Under the pieces are notes generated by a model. That model did not search any database. It saw nothing but the letters and a program-made list of their open reading frames with translations, and was not told the origin of the DNA. Both the position numbers and the translations under genes were made by a program. Shown here piece after piece: positions 14,775-22,165 of a stretch of 40,359 bases of DNA. The DNA is taken from the NCBI GenBank assembly GCA_013298185.1, contig JAAFJQ010000007.1:1-40359 (forward strand), written 5' to 3'. How positions within the stretch are numbered: the first letter of the stretch is position 1; each line of letters opens with the position of its first letter. Source of the DNA: Deinococcales bacterium. Lineage in GTDB: Bacteria; Deinococcota; Deinococci; Deinococcales; JAAFIG01.

Positions 14775-15944
14775 TCATGAACCTCGAGCTGCTGCGATTG
14801 CCCTCTGGATTTGCCCAATGTGCTGACGTGGATGGGCGGTGTAAAACTCGGCGTTCAGCAGAAGGCGAATCGCACCTGTTTTGCGTTTGAAGAATTCAGG
14901 CGGGAACTCTTGGATTTGCGTTTTTGTTTCCGCATTGGTTTGCTTGAACGCCTCAAGCAGAGCTTGGGTTGTGCCGTAACGTTTAAGTGTACTTTCAACT
15001 CGAGCCGCGAAGTTGCTGGTGAAACTTTCCAATTCAACCCCAATGACAAGTCCAGCAATAAAGGCTTGGTATTCGATTTCGCTTAAAATCAGGTGCGCCA
15101 GTACATGATTGGCACTCCATGCTTTTGGACTGGGGCGCCGGTTGGCATGTTCGGCACTGACCCCAGCAAACACCGCCTCGAGTTCCTGCTCTATGGTAGC
15201 GCGGTCTTGGGTGACTTGGCTGGCAAGCTCTGCCAAACTGCTTGGATAAGCTGGTAAATTTCTTGATTTCAGGGTTGCTCTGACGGTATGCAGGGTTTGT
15301 TGGCGGTAAAACCGCAGCGGTATTTCATCGCCTGCTTTGCGCCCACCCAAAACCGCTTGAATCGCAGCGAAATCGGTCATTTTGATGCTGCTCATGGACT
15401 CGAGAACATCGCCTGCTTGTAAACCTGCGCTTTCGGCGCTTAAACCTGCCAGCACACCATTGATGGCAATGCCATAATCTATTGGGACACCGTACTGCGT
15501 TTGGTTTTCGGCACTCACCAGCCCTGCAATGCTGACCCCAAGCATTGGGCGCTCTAAGGTATCAAGGTGGAAACCTGTGGTTTGGGTTGACTCGAGAACC
15601 GCCAAACCGCGCCCCAATAAAGCCTCGAGTTGGCTCGAGATACCTTTTTCAAATTCAAAGCGAATGGTGCAAAGATCATTGTTCTGCTCGAGGTAAATCT
15701 GAACTTCTTGGCTTTCTTGTCCCTTCTCTTGCCAGCGCAGGTTGAGGTGATTGGGCGCAACCTCGAGAAATTCGCCCATCAGGTAATGCGTAGGCGTTTG
15801 CCAATACAGGTAGATTCTACCACCGATTCGAGCTTCGATTTGGGCATCGGAGCAGAGCCATTCACAGATCAGGGTGGAGTTGGTCAGGGCTGCGTAGATG
15901 TTTTCCATGGGCGCAGCCATTTGCGTTGTGATTTGCTTGGTCAT
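14775..15944 (-). CDS. AHSA1/SRPBCC - PDZ - DinB three-domain fusion, 389 aa
   Basis: Residues 1-130 resemble an AHSA1-type START-like domain (ITTQMAAPMENIYAALTNSTLICEWLC, then GGRIYLYWQTPTHYLMGEFLEV). Residues 135-230 contain a PDZ domain (GIAINGVLAGLSAESAGLQAGDVLESM). Residues 240-389 are a DinB-like four-helix domain with possible metal-binding His in SANHVLAHLILSE and YTAHPRQHIGQI. AHSA1 proteins often sit beside ArsR regulators, and one is encoded just upstream here. DinB-fold enzymes include thiol-dependent transferases. A detoxification or small-molecule-binding role is possible but unproven. The start overlaps the stop of the preceding small gene (ATGA). Confidence 0.78.
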   Translation of the reverse strand: MTKQITTQMAAPMENIYAALTNSTLICEWLCSDAQIEARIGGRIYLYWQTPTHYLMGEFLEVAPNHLNLRWQEKGQESQEVQIYLEQNNDLCTIRFEFEKGISSQLEALLGRGLAVLESTQTTGFHLDTLERPMLGVSIAGLVSAENQTQYGVPIDYGIAINGVLAGLSAESAGLQAGDVLESMSSIKMTDFAAIQAVLGGRKAGDEIPLRFYRQQTLHTVRATLKSRNLPAYPSSLAELASQVTQDRATIEQELEAVFAGVSAEHANRRPSPKAWSANHVLAHLILSEIEYQAFIAGLVIGVELESFTSNFAARVESTLKRYGTTQALLEAFKQTNAETKTQIQEFPPEFFKRKTGAIRLLLNAEFYTAHPRQHIGQIQRAIAAARGS

Positions 15945-16135
15945 TGCTCACACGCTGCCAATTGTTTTGCTTGAGGTGCTGGTTTAGGTGCAAAGAGTTG
16001 CGTTAAGCGCCATGTGGGTTTGGGTGTTTTTTGAAGCTGCTCGAGTTGCAGGTTCTCGAGTTGTGCTTGGTGGCGCAGGTTCTCGAGTTGTTGATTGACT
16101 TGGCGGATATACAATTGATGATCTACAAAATTCAT
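15941..16135 (-). CDS. Small coiled protein, 64 aa
   Basis: I choose ATG 16135 (MNFVDHQLYIRQVNQQLENL) because GGAGG lies 6 nt upstream; the frame is open a little further. The first 45 residues are Gln/Leu/Glu-rich and predicted helical, possibly a short coiled coil, followed by a basic Pro-rich tail. The gene is translationally coupled to the AHSA1-PDZ-DinB gene and is the first gene behind a near-consensus promoter. I do not recognise it. Confidence 0.6.
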   Translation of the reverse strand: MNFVDHQLYIRQVNQQLENLRHQAQLENLQLEQLQKTPKPTWRLTQLFAPKPAPQAKQLAACEQ

Positions 16136-16155
16136 AGGCAACCTCCGATGAATCA

Positions 16156-16184
16156 AATATATAGGAGATTGACTATATTGTCAA
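16156..16184 (-). promoter_or_regulatory. Near-consensus sigma70-type promoter with overlapping palindromic operator
   Basis: On the minus strand: -35 TTGACA (16184-16179), 17-bp spacer, -10 TATATT (16161-16156). The -35 is part of a perfect inverted repeat TTGAC-N6-GTCAA (16169-16184). A bound dimer there would block the promoter. The adjacent ArsR-like regulator is the obvious candidate. Confidence 0.7.
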
Positions 16185-16193
16185 GTGCCGATG

Positions 16194-17249
16194 TTATTTC
16201 TTGACCGCCACAAATGCCTTTACTTCTTCAAACACAGCTTGAATCGCTGCTTGATCCACTTGGTACAAAGACTTATTGCCTTTTTTCTCTAAGGTCACAA
16301 ACCCAGCCTCGCGCAATAATTTAATATGCCCAGAAACGGTTGGCTGAGAAACCCCAAGCTGATTGGCAAAATCTGAAACACTCATCTCAAAATTGTCATA
16401 ACGCGCCAACAGCGTTAGCAACATCAAACGAGTCGGATCAGCCAAGGCTTTCACACGACCAGCAGCCACACCAACCTCGAGGGCTAATTGCTGATGCACA
16501 TTCTCGGTTTGAATGCCATACCCAATAAACTGTTGCCCTGCGATTTCCAAACAAATCCCGCCCGAGGTCGCAAAAAATAAAGGAATCACCACCACTGAAC
16601 CGCGCTCAAACGCCTTGCGGATGGTCTGAGCTGAAGCCTCAAACTGCACAAAATGATGCGCTGGTAAAGCAGCCAAAACATCATGGTTGTCCTTAAATTT
16701 CTCCAAAAAGGCTTGACTGGCTGCCCCAGCCAAACTCGCGCCTTCGCCATCCCATTTTGGCTCGAGCCAAGCCCATAATTCCTTCAAGAGCCGCACAAAA
16801 TTTTGATTCTTGCGTTTATTTTTTAAGAGCTGTAAACGCTCGAGCATCGTGTGGTACATCTTTTTTACTTTTTCAGGATCAAGATTTTGAGGCTGCCACT
16901 GCTGCATTTGCGCCTCGAGTTGAACAATAAAGTCTGGAATACACTTGGATACATCAGCAAACAAACGCTGCACCGAAGTATCTCGAGCATAACCATACGC
17001 ACAAACCAAATAGAACAAATCAAAATCCATGTCGCCGCGCTGATCTGGTTGCCAGAATTCACGCAGTTCAGTCAACCATTTGGGTTGCTCAAGGTAGAGC
17101 TGCTTTTGCCACGGCAACTCGTTTTTATTTGCTGGACGCAGCAAAGCAAAATAAGCGTATGCCAATTCAACGGTTGGGCTTGGTAACGCCAAAACTGCCG
17201 CACTCGCATCGGTTTGAGGGGATTGAAAGGTCAATAAATCAGAATCCAT
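16194..17249 (-). CDS. ArsR-family winged-helix regulator with long N-terminal domain, 351 aa
   Basis: The C-terminal 95 residues are a typical ArsR domain: GRVKALADPTRLMLLTLLARYD, then VSDFANQLGVSQPTVSGHIKLLREAGFV as the recognition helix-turn-helix, and the wing LEKKGNKSLYQVD. There is no obvious CxC metal site. The 250-residue N-terminal part is unusual for ArsR proteins (normally about 100 aa) and may be a ligand-sensing domain; I do not recognise it. I prefer ATG 17249 (MDSDLLTFQ) to the upstream start at 17357, which would overlap the divergent abiEi promoter and gene. It probably controls the palindromic operator at 16169-16184 just downstream and so the small protein / AHSA1 fusion genes. 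Confidence 0.8.
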   Translation of the reverse strand: MDSDLLTFQSPQTDASAAVLALPSPTVELAYAYFALLRPANKNELPWQKQLYLEQPKWLTELREFWQPDQRGDMDFDLFYLVCAYGYARDTSVQRLFADVSKCIPDFIVQLEAQMQQWQPQNLDPEKVKKMYHTMLERLQLLKNKRKNQNFVRLLKELWAWLEPKWDGEGASLAGAASQAFLEKFKDNHDVLAALPAHHFVQFEASAQTIRKAFERGSVVVIPLFFATSGGICLEIAGQQFIGYGIQTENVHQQLALEVGVAAGRVKALADPTRLMLLTLLARYDNFEMSVSDFANQLGVSQPTVSGHIKLLREAGFVTLEKKGNKSLYQVDQAAIQAVFEEVKAFVAVKK

Positions 17250-17307
17250 AGGTATTGACCTATCATAGCAGAAATCAAGCTCAGATACTTGGGTTAAAAT
17301 CAAAGAG

Positions 17308-17336
17308 TTGCAATAGTGATACATAATCCTTACAAT
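17308..17336 (+). promoter_or_regulatory. abiE promoter
   Basis: -35 TTGCAA (17308-17313), 17-bp spacer, -10 TACAAT (17331-17336). The -10 lies inside the palindromic operator at 17322-17352. Confidence 0.6.
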
Positions 17337-17352
17337 AAATGTAAGGATTATG
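17322..17352 (+). promoter_or_regulatory. Perfect 12-bp inverted repeat over the abiEi promoter, RBS and start codon
   Basis: CATAATCCTTAC (17322-17333) and GTAAGGATTATG (17341-17352) are exact complements around a 7-bp centre. The right arm contains the AAGGA ribosome-binding site and the ATG itself. The arrangement suits negative autoregulation by the AbiEi antitoxin, which in studied AbiE systems binds inverted repeats upstream of its operon. As RNA it would also hide the start codon. Confidence 0.75.
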
Positions 17353-17952
17353 CACAATCGTCTCGAGCGCCAACAAGAACTTTTTGAACTTGCCGATTCA
17401 CAACGCGGGTATTTTAGTGCTGCTCAAGCCAGCAAAATAGGCTTTCTGGATCGGGTGCAGCATTATCATAAAACCGTTGGCAATTGGCTCGAGGTGATGC
17501 GTGGCATCTACCGACTAGCCCGTTATCCAAGCGAACCAACTGATTACTATGCCGCCCTGAGCCTTTGGAGTCATAACCGTGCTGGGCTTGCCCAAGCGGT
17601 CATAGGTTTTGAATCAGCGTTGCTGCTACATCATTTAAGCGATGTCTTGCCAAGCCAAACACATCTGATTGTGCCAAAAGGCTTTCGTAAAAAACCACCT
17701 GTCAATGTCAAACTGCACACTGCCACATTAGAAAAGCTCGAGATTCAAACCCAGCAAGGGGTACAAATCACCACCTCCTTACGAACCCTACTTGATGTTG
17801 CTGGTAGCACCCTAAGTCCAGAACACCTCGAGCAAGCCGTGCAGCAAGCCTTATCTCGAGGGATGGTAACTCAAGACAAACTCAAAACAGCCATACAATC
17901 ATTGCCAGAAAAAAGTCAGCAGCGCTTAAAAAAAGCGTTAGGGACGAAATGA
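17350..17952 (+). CDS. abiEi: AbiEi-type antitoxin / transcriptional autorepressor
   Basis: The 200-aa protein begins with a winged-helix AbiEi_4-like domain (LFELADSQRGYFSAAQASKIG, then LEVMRGIYRLARYP). A C-terminal domain follows (YAALSLWSH, AVIGFESALLLHHLSDVLPSQTHLIVPKG, TSLRTLLDVAG), as in the antitoxin of AbiE type IV systems. In that family the antitoxin counteracts the nucleotidyltransferase toxin without binding it and represses its own operon. The stop overlaps the toxin start (ATGA). The start codon is embedded in the right arm of a 12-bp inverted repeat. Confidence 0.88.
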   Translation: MHNRLERQQELFELADSQRGYFSAAQASKIGFLDRVQHYHKTVGNWLEVMRGIYRLARYPSEPTDYYAALSLWSHNRAGLAQAVIGFESALLLHHLSDVLPSQTHLIVPKGFRKKPPVNVKLHTATLEKLEIQTQQGVQITTSLRTLLDVAGSTLSPEHLEQAVQQALSRGMVTQDKLKTAIQSLPEKSQQRLKKALGTK

Positions 17953-18754
17953 AATACAAAACAGCTACCGCTTTTCGGCGTGCCTTAACTGACCTTGCAC
18001 TCAAAAATGGATACGAGCATCAGCGCTGGTTTCGGATGGTCGCCTTTGAACGGTTTTTGGCAAGGATTTTCACGATTCCACACCCGCATTGGGTCTTAAA
18101 AGGTGGTTATGCGCTCGAGTTACGACTGCAAAGCAAAGCCCGAAGCACCAAAGACCTTGATCTGAGCGTGCCACCACCAGCTTTAAAAGACTTGCTCGAG
18201 CAATTGCAAAACGCGGCTGCACTTGACTTAAACGATTACTTTGAGTTTCGCGTCACCAACACCTCAGATTTACAAGGCGCTCCTGAAGGCGGTTTGCGAT
18301 TTAACATCGAAGTTGTGTTGGACGGAAAAATCTTCTCGGTATTTCATGTTGACATCGGACAAGGCGACACACACAGCACACCACTCGAGTATCTACCAAG
18401 CAAGGTTGATTTTGGTTTTGCGGATTTGGAGAATCCAGTTTTTCCAAGTTACCCATGCGTGACCACTTTGCTGAGAAACTACACGCTTACACCAGACCTC
18501 GAGAACAAAAAACCCGAGTCAAGGATTTACTGGATTTAGCGCTTTTGATGGACATGGGTTTAACAAATGATGAAGCCCTCAAGCAACGAATTCAAGTGGT
18601 TTTTGCAGCATATGAAACGCACAGTCTGCCCAATCCATTACCTGAACCGCCTAAAGATTGGCTCGAGCCTTTTGCAACATTGGCGATTGAACTCGGTTTA
18701 GACCCACCTGATGCGCTGATTTGGCTGGGACGGATTCAAGTTTTTATTGCTTAA
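17949..18754 (+). pseudogene. abiEii: AbiEii-type nucleotidyltransferase toxin, split by a -1 frameshift
   Basis: The first frame (17949-18539) gives the AbiEii catalytic region, LKGGYALELRLQSKARSTKDLDL, with the GG...LR...TKDLDL nucleotidyltransferase motif, and a beta-rich middle. The conserved C-terminal motif continues in another frame (18455-18754): HFAEKLHAYTRPR followed by RVKDLLDLALLMDMG. The switch falls near 18450-18456 at TACCCATGCGT. One extra C, or a -1 slip, would restore YP-MRDHFAEKL. ATG 18455 could also allow reinitiation, giving a split toxin. The joined protein would be about 268 aa, normal for the family. It may be an inactivated toxin, a sequencing error or a programmed shift. 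The 3-prime end overlaps convergent polB by 11 bp. Confidence 0.8.
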
Positions 18755-21005
18755 GCCAACTCAAAGTCGGTGCAAGTGCAAATAATTCTTCTTGAATCCC
18801 ACTCGAGAAAATTTGGGCAAATTGCGCTGGTGTACAAGCCCGCTCGAGTTTTTTAGCGTAAACCCGCTCGAGCAAATCCAAGTAATGCTGCACATGGTAA
18901 TCGGTTGCCATCTCGAGGGGATGACTGCTTTCATCGGCTGCCAAAATCCCGTAACCATGTTGCCGTTTGTATAAACGAATCCGCTGTCCTTTGTGCCAAT
19001 CGCGCTCAGCCTCGAGCATGGCTTCGTAAGCTGCCTCACGCATTTTTGAGCGACTGATTTGGTACTCTTGCATGGTTTTTCGTAAGCGCACTCGGGTCGC
19101 CAGTTCTTTTGCCGCGTACCCTCGAGCCAGAATTTTTGCTCGAGTCTCGAGGTAAATTTCTTTGATGCGTTCAGGATTGTTCTCGAGGGCGGCTTTGACA
19201 ATGCTTTCAGTAAAAACTTGCATAGCAGGTTCAAAGCGACTGCTGCGAAAATTCACGCCGCGCAACAAAACACTTCCATCGCGCCGTAGCAAAGCATAGT
19301 TTTTGATGTCATGCGAAAGCATCGCGGGGTACAGGTCATCGAACTCGAGGGTAATGCCTTCTGGTAGTGAATCAGAAATCTGTTTGATCAGTTCTCGAGC
19401 CGCCGATTCGGATAGGGGAGAGGCAAAGAAAACCCCGTCGGTGTCGGCTTCTAAAAGTTGTACTTTGGCTTGGCGAAGCTGTGAAATCACATGCTCGAGA
19501 ATTTCACGCCCTGTTTGCGTGATTTTGTCAGCCGCATGACGGTCAGCGAACAATGCCATTTGCCCAGCCCCCAAATACCCATAAGCGCTATTCAAAACCA
19601 ATTTCAGCGCGGCTTGCATGGCATCATGCACTGTGCTTTGCATCGCATCATGCACTGTGCTTTGCATGGCATCATGCACTGTGCTTTGCATCGCATCGTG
19701 GTGTGTGTTCTTCTCGAGCTTCGCAAGGCGCTTATGCTCGAGCCGCCGCGAGAGCATTTGTTTGACCAAGCTCAGCAGCACGCCCAACTCGTCGCAACTG
19801 GGGCTGATTTCAAAGGCTCGCATCACGCTTGGGTACAGCGAAGCAATATCGGCTTTGACCACATTCTTGGCTAACCCCGCATGAAATAAAAACACTGCGC
19901 CGCCTTCGTGTGGCTTTTCCAAATAAGCACAATCCGAACTTGGCAAGGCTCGGCTGGCATGGTGGTAAGCCCGCACCAACATCGGCTCGAGAATCCCCGT
20001 GGCTGTCCCAGCGCTCGAGATTCGCTCAAAGCGCCTCGGAGCAAGTTTAGAGAGGGCAAAACTGGCGGGCATCAGTTTTTGGCTAAGCCTGCCCACTTCA
20101 CGCACATCCTCGAGTGCGTAAGCCCGTACCAATTCAGGCTGAGTCGCGTACAAACTGGCAATGTTCGCCCCCTCGAGATAAACCCGATCTGGAGCGGATA
20201 ACCCATAATGTTTAGCCACATCTTTAAGGCGATGACTTGGCAATTCTCGAGTCACAAAATCATGCCGCCAAACTGCATCCAGCGTATCAATGATTTCTCG
20301 TCCAGCCACGCTGAAACGCTCACCTTCGCGGCGCAACACAGCTTGGGTGCGTCCCAAAGTCAGCGGAATCTGGTGTAGCGCAGCTCGAGCTTGCAAAAAT
20401 GGCAAGTCAAACCCATTGATGTTATGGTTTTCGATCACATCAGGGTCACAACTTTGTACCACCTCGAGCAGTTGCCGAATCAGGGTTGGTTCATCCCCTT
20501 CAAGCAGGATTTCAAAACCACTCGAGTCTCGCACAGCAATTAAGAAAATCTGTCCATCTTCGGGTTTTAATGCTGTTGTCTCGAGGTCAAATTGAAGGCG
20601 GTGAAGTTCGCTAAACTCGAGGTTCTTAAAAAACGTTTTGCCTGTTGCCATCAGGTACTGTTCACTGAGTCCTACCGCGTAAAAATCTGGATTTTCTCGA
20701 GATAAATTCAGCACCCGCCGCAAATGCAACCAGTTGGCGGCTGAAACTAAGAACGGATACGACCCTGAACCCGGTAGCTCCTGAATGCTTAAACCTTTGG
20801 CTAACCAGTCGGATTGGATTTTTTTGGCGTAGACCCAAGGCGTGAAAGCATCCTGCTCGAGAATAAGTTGCCCATCCACCCGTCGCCAGACACGCACATG
20901 ACCGTTGGGCGCAGCATCTATAGACACAATCCCCGAGGTTAAATCCCACCCCTCGAGCCAATGTTGTGTGTTGTGCGAAATCTGAAGGTTCATTTCTGTT
21001 TTCAC
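18744..21005 (-). CDS. polB: Family B DNA polymerase (PolB/Pol II-like) with 3-5 exonuclease
   Basis: The 753-aa protein shows the family B motifs in order. Exo I is QFDLETTAL, Exo II is NHNINGFDLPFL, and Exo III is YALEDVREVGRL. Motif A is DIASLYPSVMRA, motif B is LKLVLNSAYGYLGAG, and motif C is EADTDGVFF (DTDG instead of the common DTDS). The exonuclease residues are all present. It is of Pol II size and probably serves repair or translesion synthesis; DnaE-type enzymes would do replication. Between motifs A and B the fingers carry three tandem copies of HDAMQSTV, absent from typical members. The start could be GTG 21005 or the internal ATG 20993 (MNLQISHN), which I find slightly more natural. 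It is divergent from the methyltransferase gene. Confidence 0.92.
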   Translation of the reverse strand: MKTEMNLQISHNTQHWLEGWDLTSGIVSIDAAPNGHVRVWRRVDGQLILEQDAFTPWVYAKKIQSDWLAKGLSIQELPGSGSYPFLVSAANWLHLRRVLNLSRENPDFYAVGLSEQYLMATGKTFFKNLEFSELHRLQFDLETTALKPEDGQIFLIAVRDSSGFEILLEGDEPTLIRQLLEVVQSCDPDVIENHNINGFDLPFLQARAALHQIPLTLGRTQAVLRREGERFSVAGREIIDTLDAVWRHDFVTRELPSHRLKDVAKHYGLSAPDRVYLEGANIASLYATQPELVRAYALEDVREVGRLSQKLMPASFALSKLAPRRFERISSAGTATGILEPMLVRAYHHASRALPSSDCAYLEKPHEGGAVFLFHAGLAKNVVKADIASLYPSVMRAFEISPSCDELGVLLSLVKQMLSRRLEHKRLAKLEKNTHHDAMQSTVHDAMQSTVHDAMQSTVHDAMQAALKLVLNSAYGYLGAGQMALFADRHAADKITQTGREILEHVISQLRQAKVQLLEADTDGVFFASPLSESAARELIKQISDSLPEGITLEFDDLYPAMLSHDIKNYALLRRDGSVLLRGVNFRSSRFEPAMQVFTESIVKAALENNPERIKEIYLETRAKILARGYAAKELATRVRLRKTMQEYQISRSKMREAAYEAMLEAERDWHKGQRIRLYKRQHGYGILAADESSHPLEMATDYHVQHYLDLLERVYAKKLERACTPAQFAQIFSSGIQEELFALAPTLSWLKQ
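19621..19692 (-). repeat. Three tandem copies of a 24-bp unit in polB
   Basis: Units at 19621, 19645 and 19669 are identical except for the last base, and a fourth partial copy follows. They encode HDAMQSTV three times in the fingers region between motifs A and B. The near identity implies recent expansion. Confidence 0.92.
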
Positions 21006-21029
21006 ACAATACAGGATTTTTGCCTTTGA

Positions 21030-21035
21030 TAAACT
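21030..21035 (+). promoter_or_regulatory. -10 box for leaderless methyltransferase mRNA
   Basis: TAAACT lies 6 nt before ATG 21042 with no SD, the commonest spacing seen in this window. Confidence 0.5.
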
Positions 21036-21041
21036 ACACCC

Positions 21042-21563
21042 ATGTCAGAAAAAATTCGCCCACAATACGAAGCCCTCGGGGTGGATGCCTACTACCAAAC
21101 CTTTGGCGCAAGTTATCGCAACCCGCACGAAAAACAGATCCATGCGTTACTCGAGCAAATCCGACCCGAACTCGACCTCAGTGCTGTGCTGGATTTGGCT
21201 TGTGGTAGCGGCGAAGTGACCTTGAAACTCCTCGAGTTTGGCGCAAAAGTCGAAGGCATAGACCCATACACGTCCCAAGCCTACTTAGAGCGCACCAAGC
21301 AAACCGCCCAAGCCATCAGCTTTGAAGACATCGCAGACGGCGCACTCGAGGGTCGGACATACAGCTTAATTGTGTGCAGTTTTGCTATGCACCTTGTTCC
21401 CATCTCGAGACTCGCGCTTCTGTGCTACGCCCTAACGCAAATCAGCTCGAGCTTACTGATTTTAACCCCACACAAACGCCCGATTCTCAAACCAGAATGG
21501 GGCTGGAGACTCGAGCAAGAACTGTTCTTCGAGCGAGTCAGAGCGAGGCTGTACCAAACCTAA
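21042..21563 (+). CDS. Class I SAM-dependent methyltransferase, 173 aa
   Basis: Motif I is LDLSAVLDLACGSGEVTLKLLEFG, followed by an acidic motif II (VEGIDPYT) and a motif IV-like SLIVCSFAMHLVP. The N-terminus MSEKIRPQYEALGVDAYYQ precedes the Rossmann domain. The protein is short, with a reduced C-terminal substrate region, so the substrate (small molecule or macromolecule) is unknown. It starts 36 bp from divergent polB and converges with the membrane-protein gene with a 4-bp overlap. Confidence 0.82.
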   Translation: MSEKIRPQYEALGVDAYYQTFGASYRNPHEKQIHALLEQIRPELDLSAVLDLACGSGEVTLKLLEFGAKVEGIDPYTSQAYLERTKQTAQAISFEDIADGALEGRTYSLIVCSFAMHLVPISRLALLCYALTQISSSLLILTPHKRPILKPEWGWRLEQELFFERVRARLYQT

Positions 21564-21946
21564 ACCGTACCAACTCGAGCCAAGTACCCTAGTGCAGCCG
21601 CAAAGCACCAGCCGTTTGCCATGATCATGCCAGTCACGACTTTAGGCGGGTCACGCAGGACTTTCCACCAAAAACCACCTTCGATTAAGCCCCTCGAGTA
21701 AATAATCCCACCGCCGATGTAAAGCATGGTGTACTCAATTACAAAGCGCATCCCCAAGCTACCGCCACTCGAGAGAAAACCAGCTGTCAGCGCGGCAATG
21801 TAAACCACATGGACGATATTCAGGGCAAGATAAAAAACGGATGGTAAAGCCGTTTTCTTTTGAAAAAAATAAAAGGCCGCCCAAAGCCCAAGCACTGCAA
21901 AACCACCCAAAATTATCCAAGAAAGACCAAAGAATAAAGCTGCCAT
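21560..21946 (-). CDS. Four-helix membrane protein, 128 aa
   Basis: Hydrophobic segments are visible at about 5-28, 37-58, 66-86 and 105-123. The chain has few charges and ends VTGMIMANGWCFAAALGYLARVGTV. It is probably an inner-membrane protein of unknown function. It is convergent with the methyltransferase gene. Two CTCGAG words inside show it shares the host signature. Confidence 0.6.
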   Translation of the reverse strand: MAALFFGLSWIILGGFAVLGLWAAFYFFQKKTALPSVFYLALNIVHVVYIAALTAGFLSSGGSLGMRFVIEYTMLYIGGGIIYSRGLIEGGFWWKVLRDPPKVVTGMIMANGWCFAAALGYLARVGTV

Positions 21947-21999
21947 GTGGCTATTATGCCTAAAGGCTTAGGGGACGAATGGCAGGACTGTGGTTTTAT

Positions 22000-22050
22000 G
22001 GCTCGAGTATCCCTGTGCAAGTGCTGCACGAATGGTCTGGGAAGCTATAG
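22000..22050 (+). pseudogene. Remnant resembling the 3-prime end of the multiheme cytochrome gene
   Basis: This stretch encodes GSSIPVQVLHEWSGKL and a TAG. It matches GSSIPVHVLHQWTSQR at the end of the cytochrome gene (3634-3686), with clear nucleotide similarity (GGCTCGAGTATCCCTGT shared exactly). Upstream the frame closes at TAA 21961. It is best explained as the last trace of a deleted paralogue. The rest of the 219-bp spacer before rimO shows nothing else definite. Confidence 0.5.
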
Positions 22051-22165
22051 TGCAGGCTGCAAAATGTTTGTTGGAGTCACCAAGGCGTATGTAGGGCAAA
22101 TTCAATTTCAATTTCGGGTAAGCTGGTAGCCAAATCGGGCTGAACGTCCTTTTATCGGGGTTTTT

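Noticed and set aside
19553-19884. Forward ORFs with HHALCFAS or MASCTVLC repeats
   Set aside because: They are antisense readings of the 24-bp polB repeat.
21947-22129. Cys-rich 60-aa forward ORF before rimO
   Set aside because: It is out of frame with the cytochrome-like remnant, has no SD, and its Cys come from shifted reading of that remnant.
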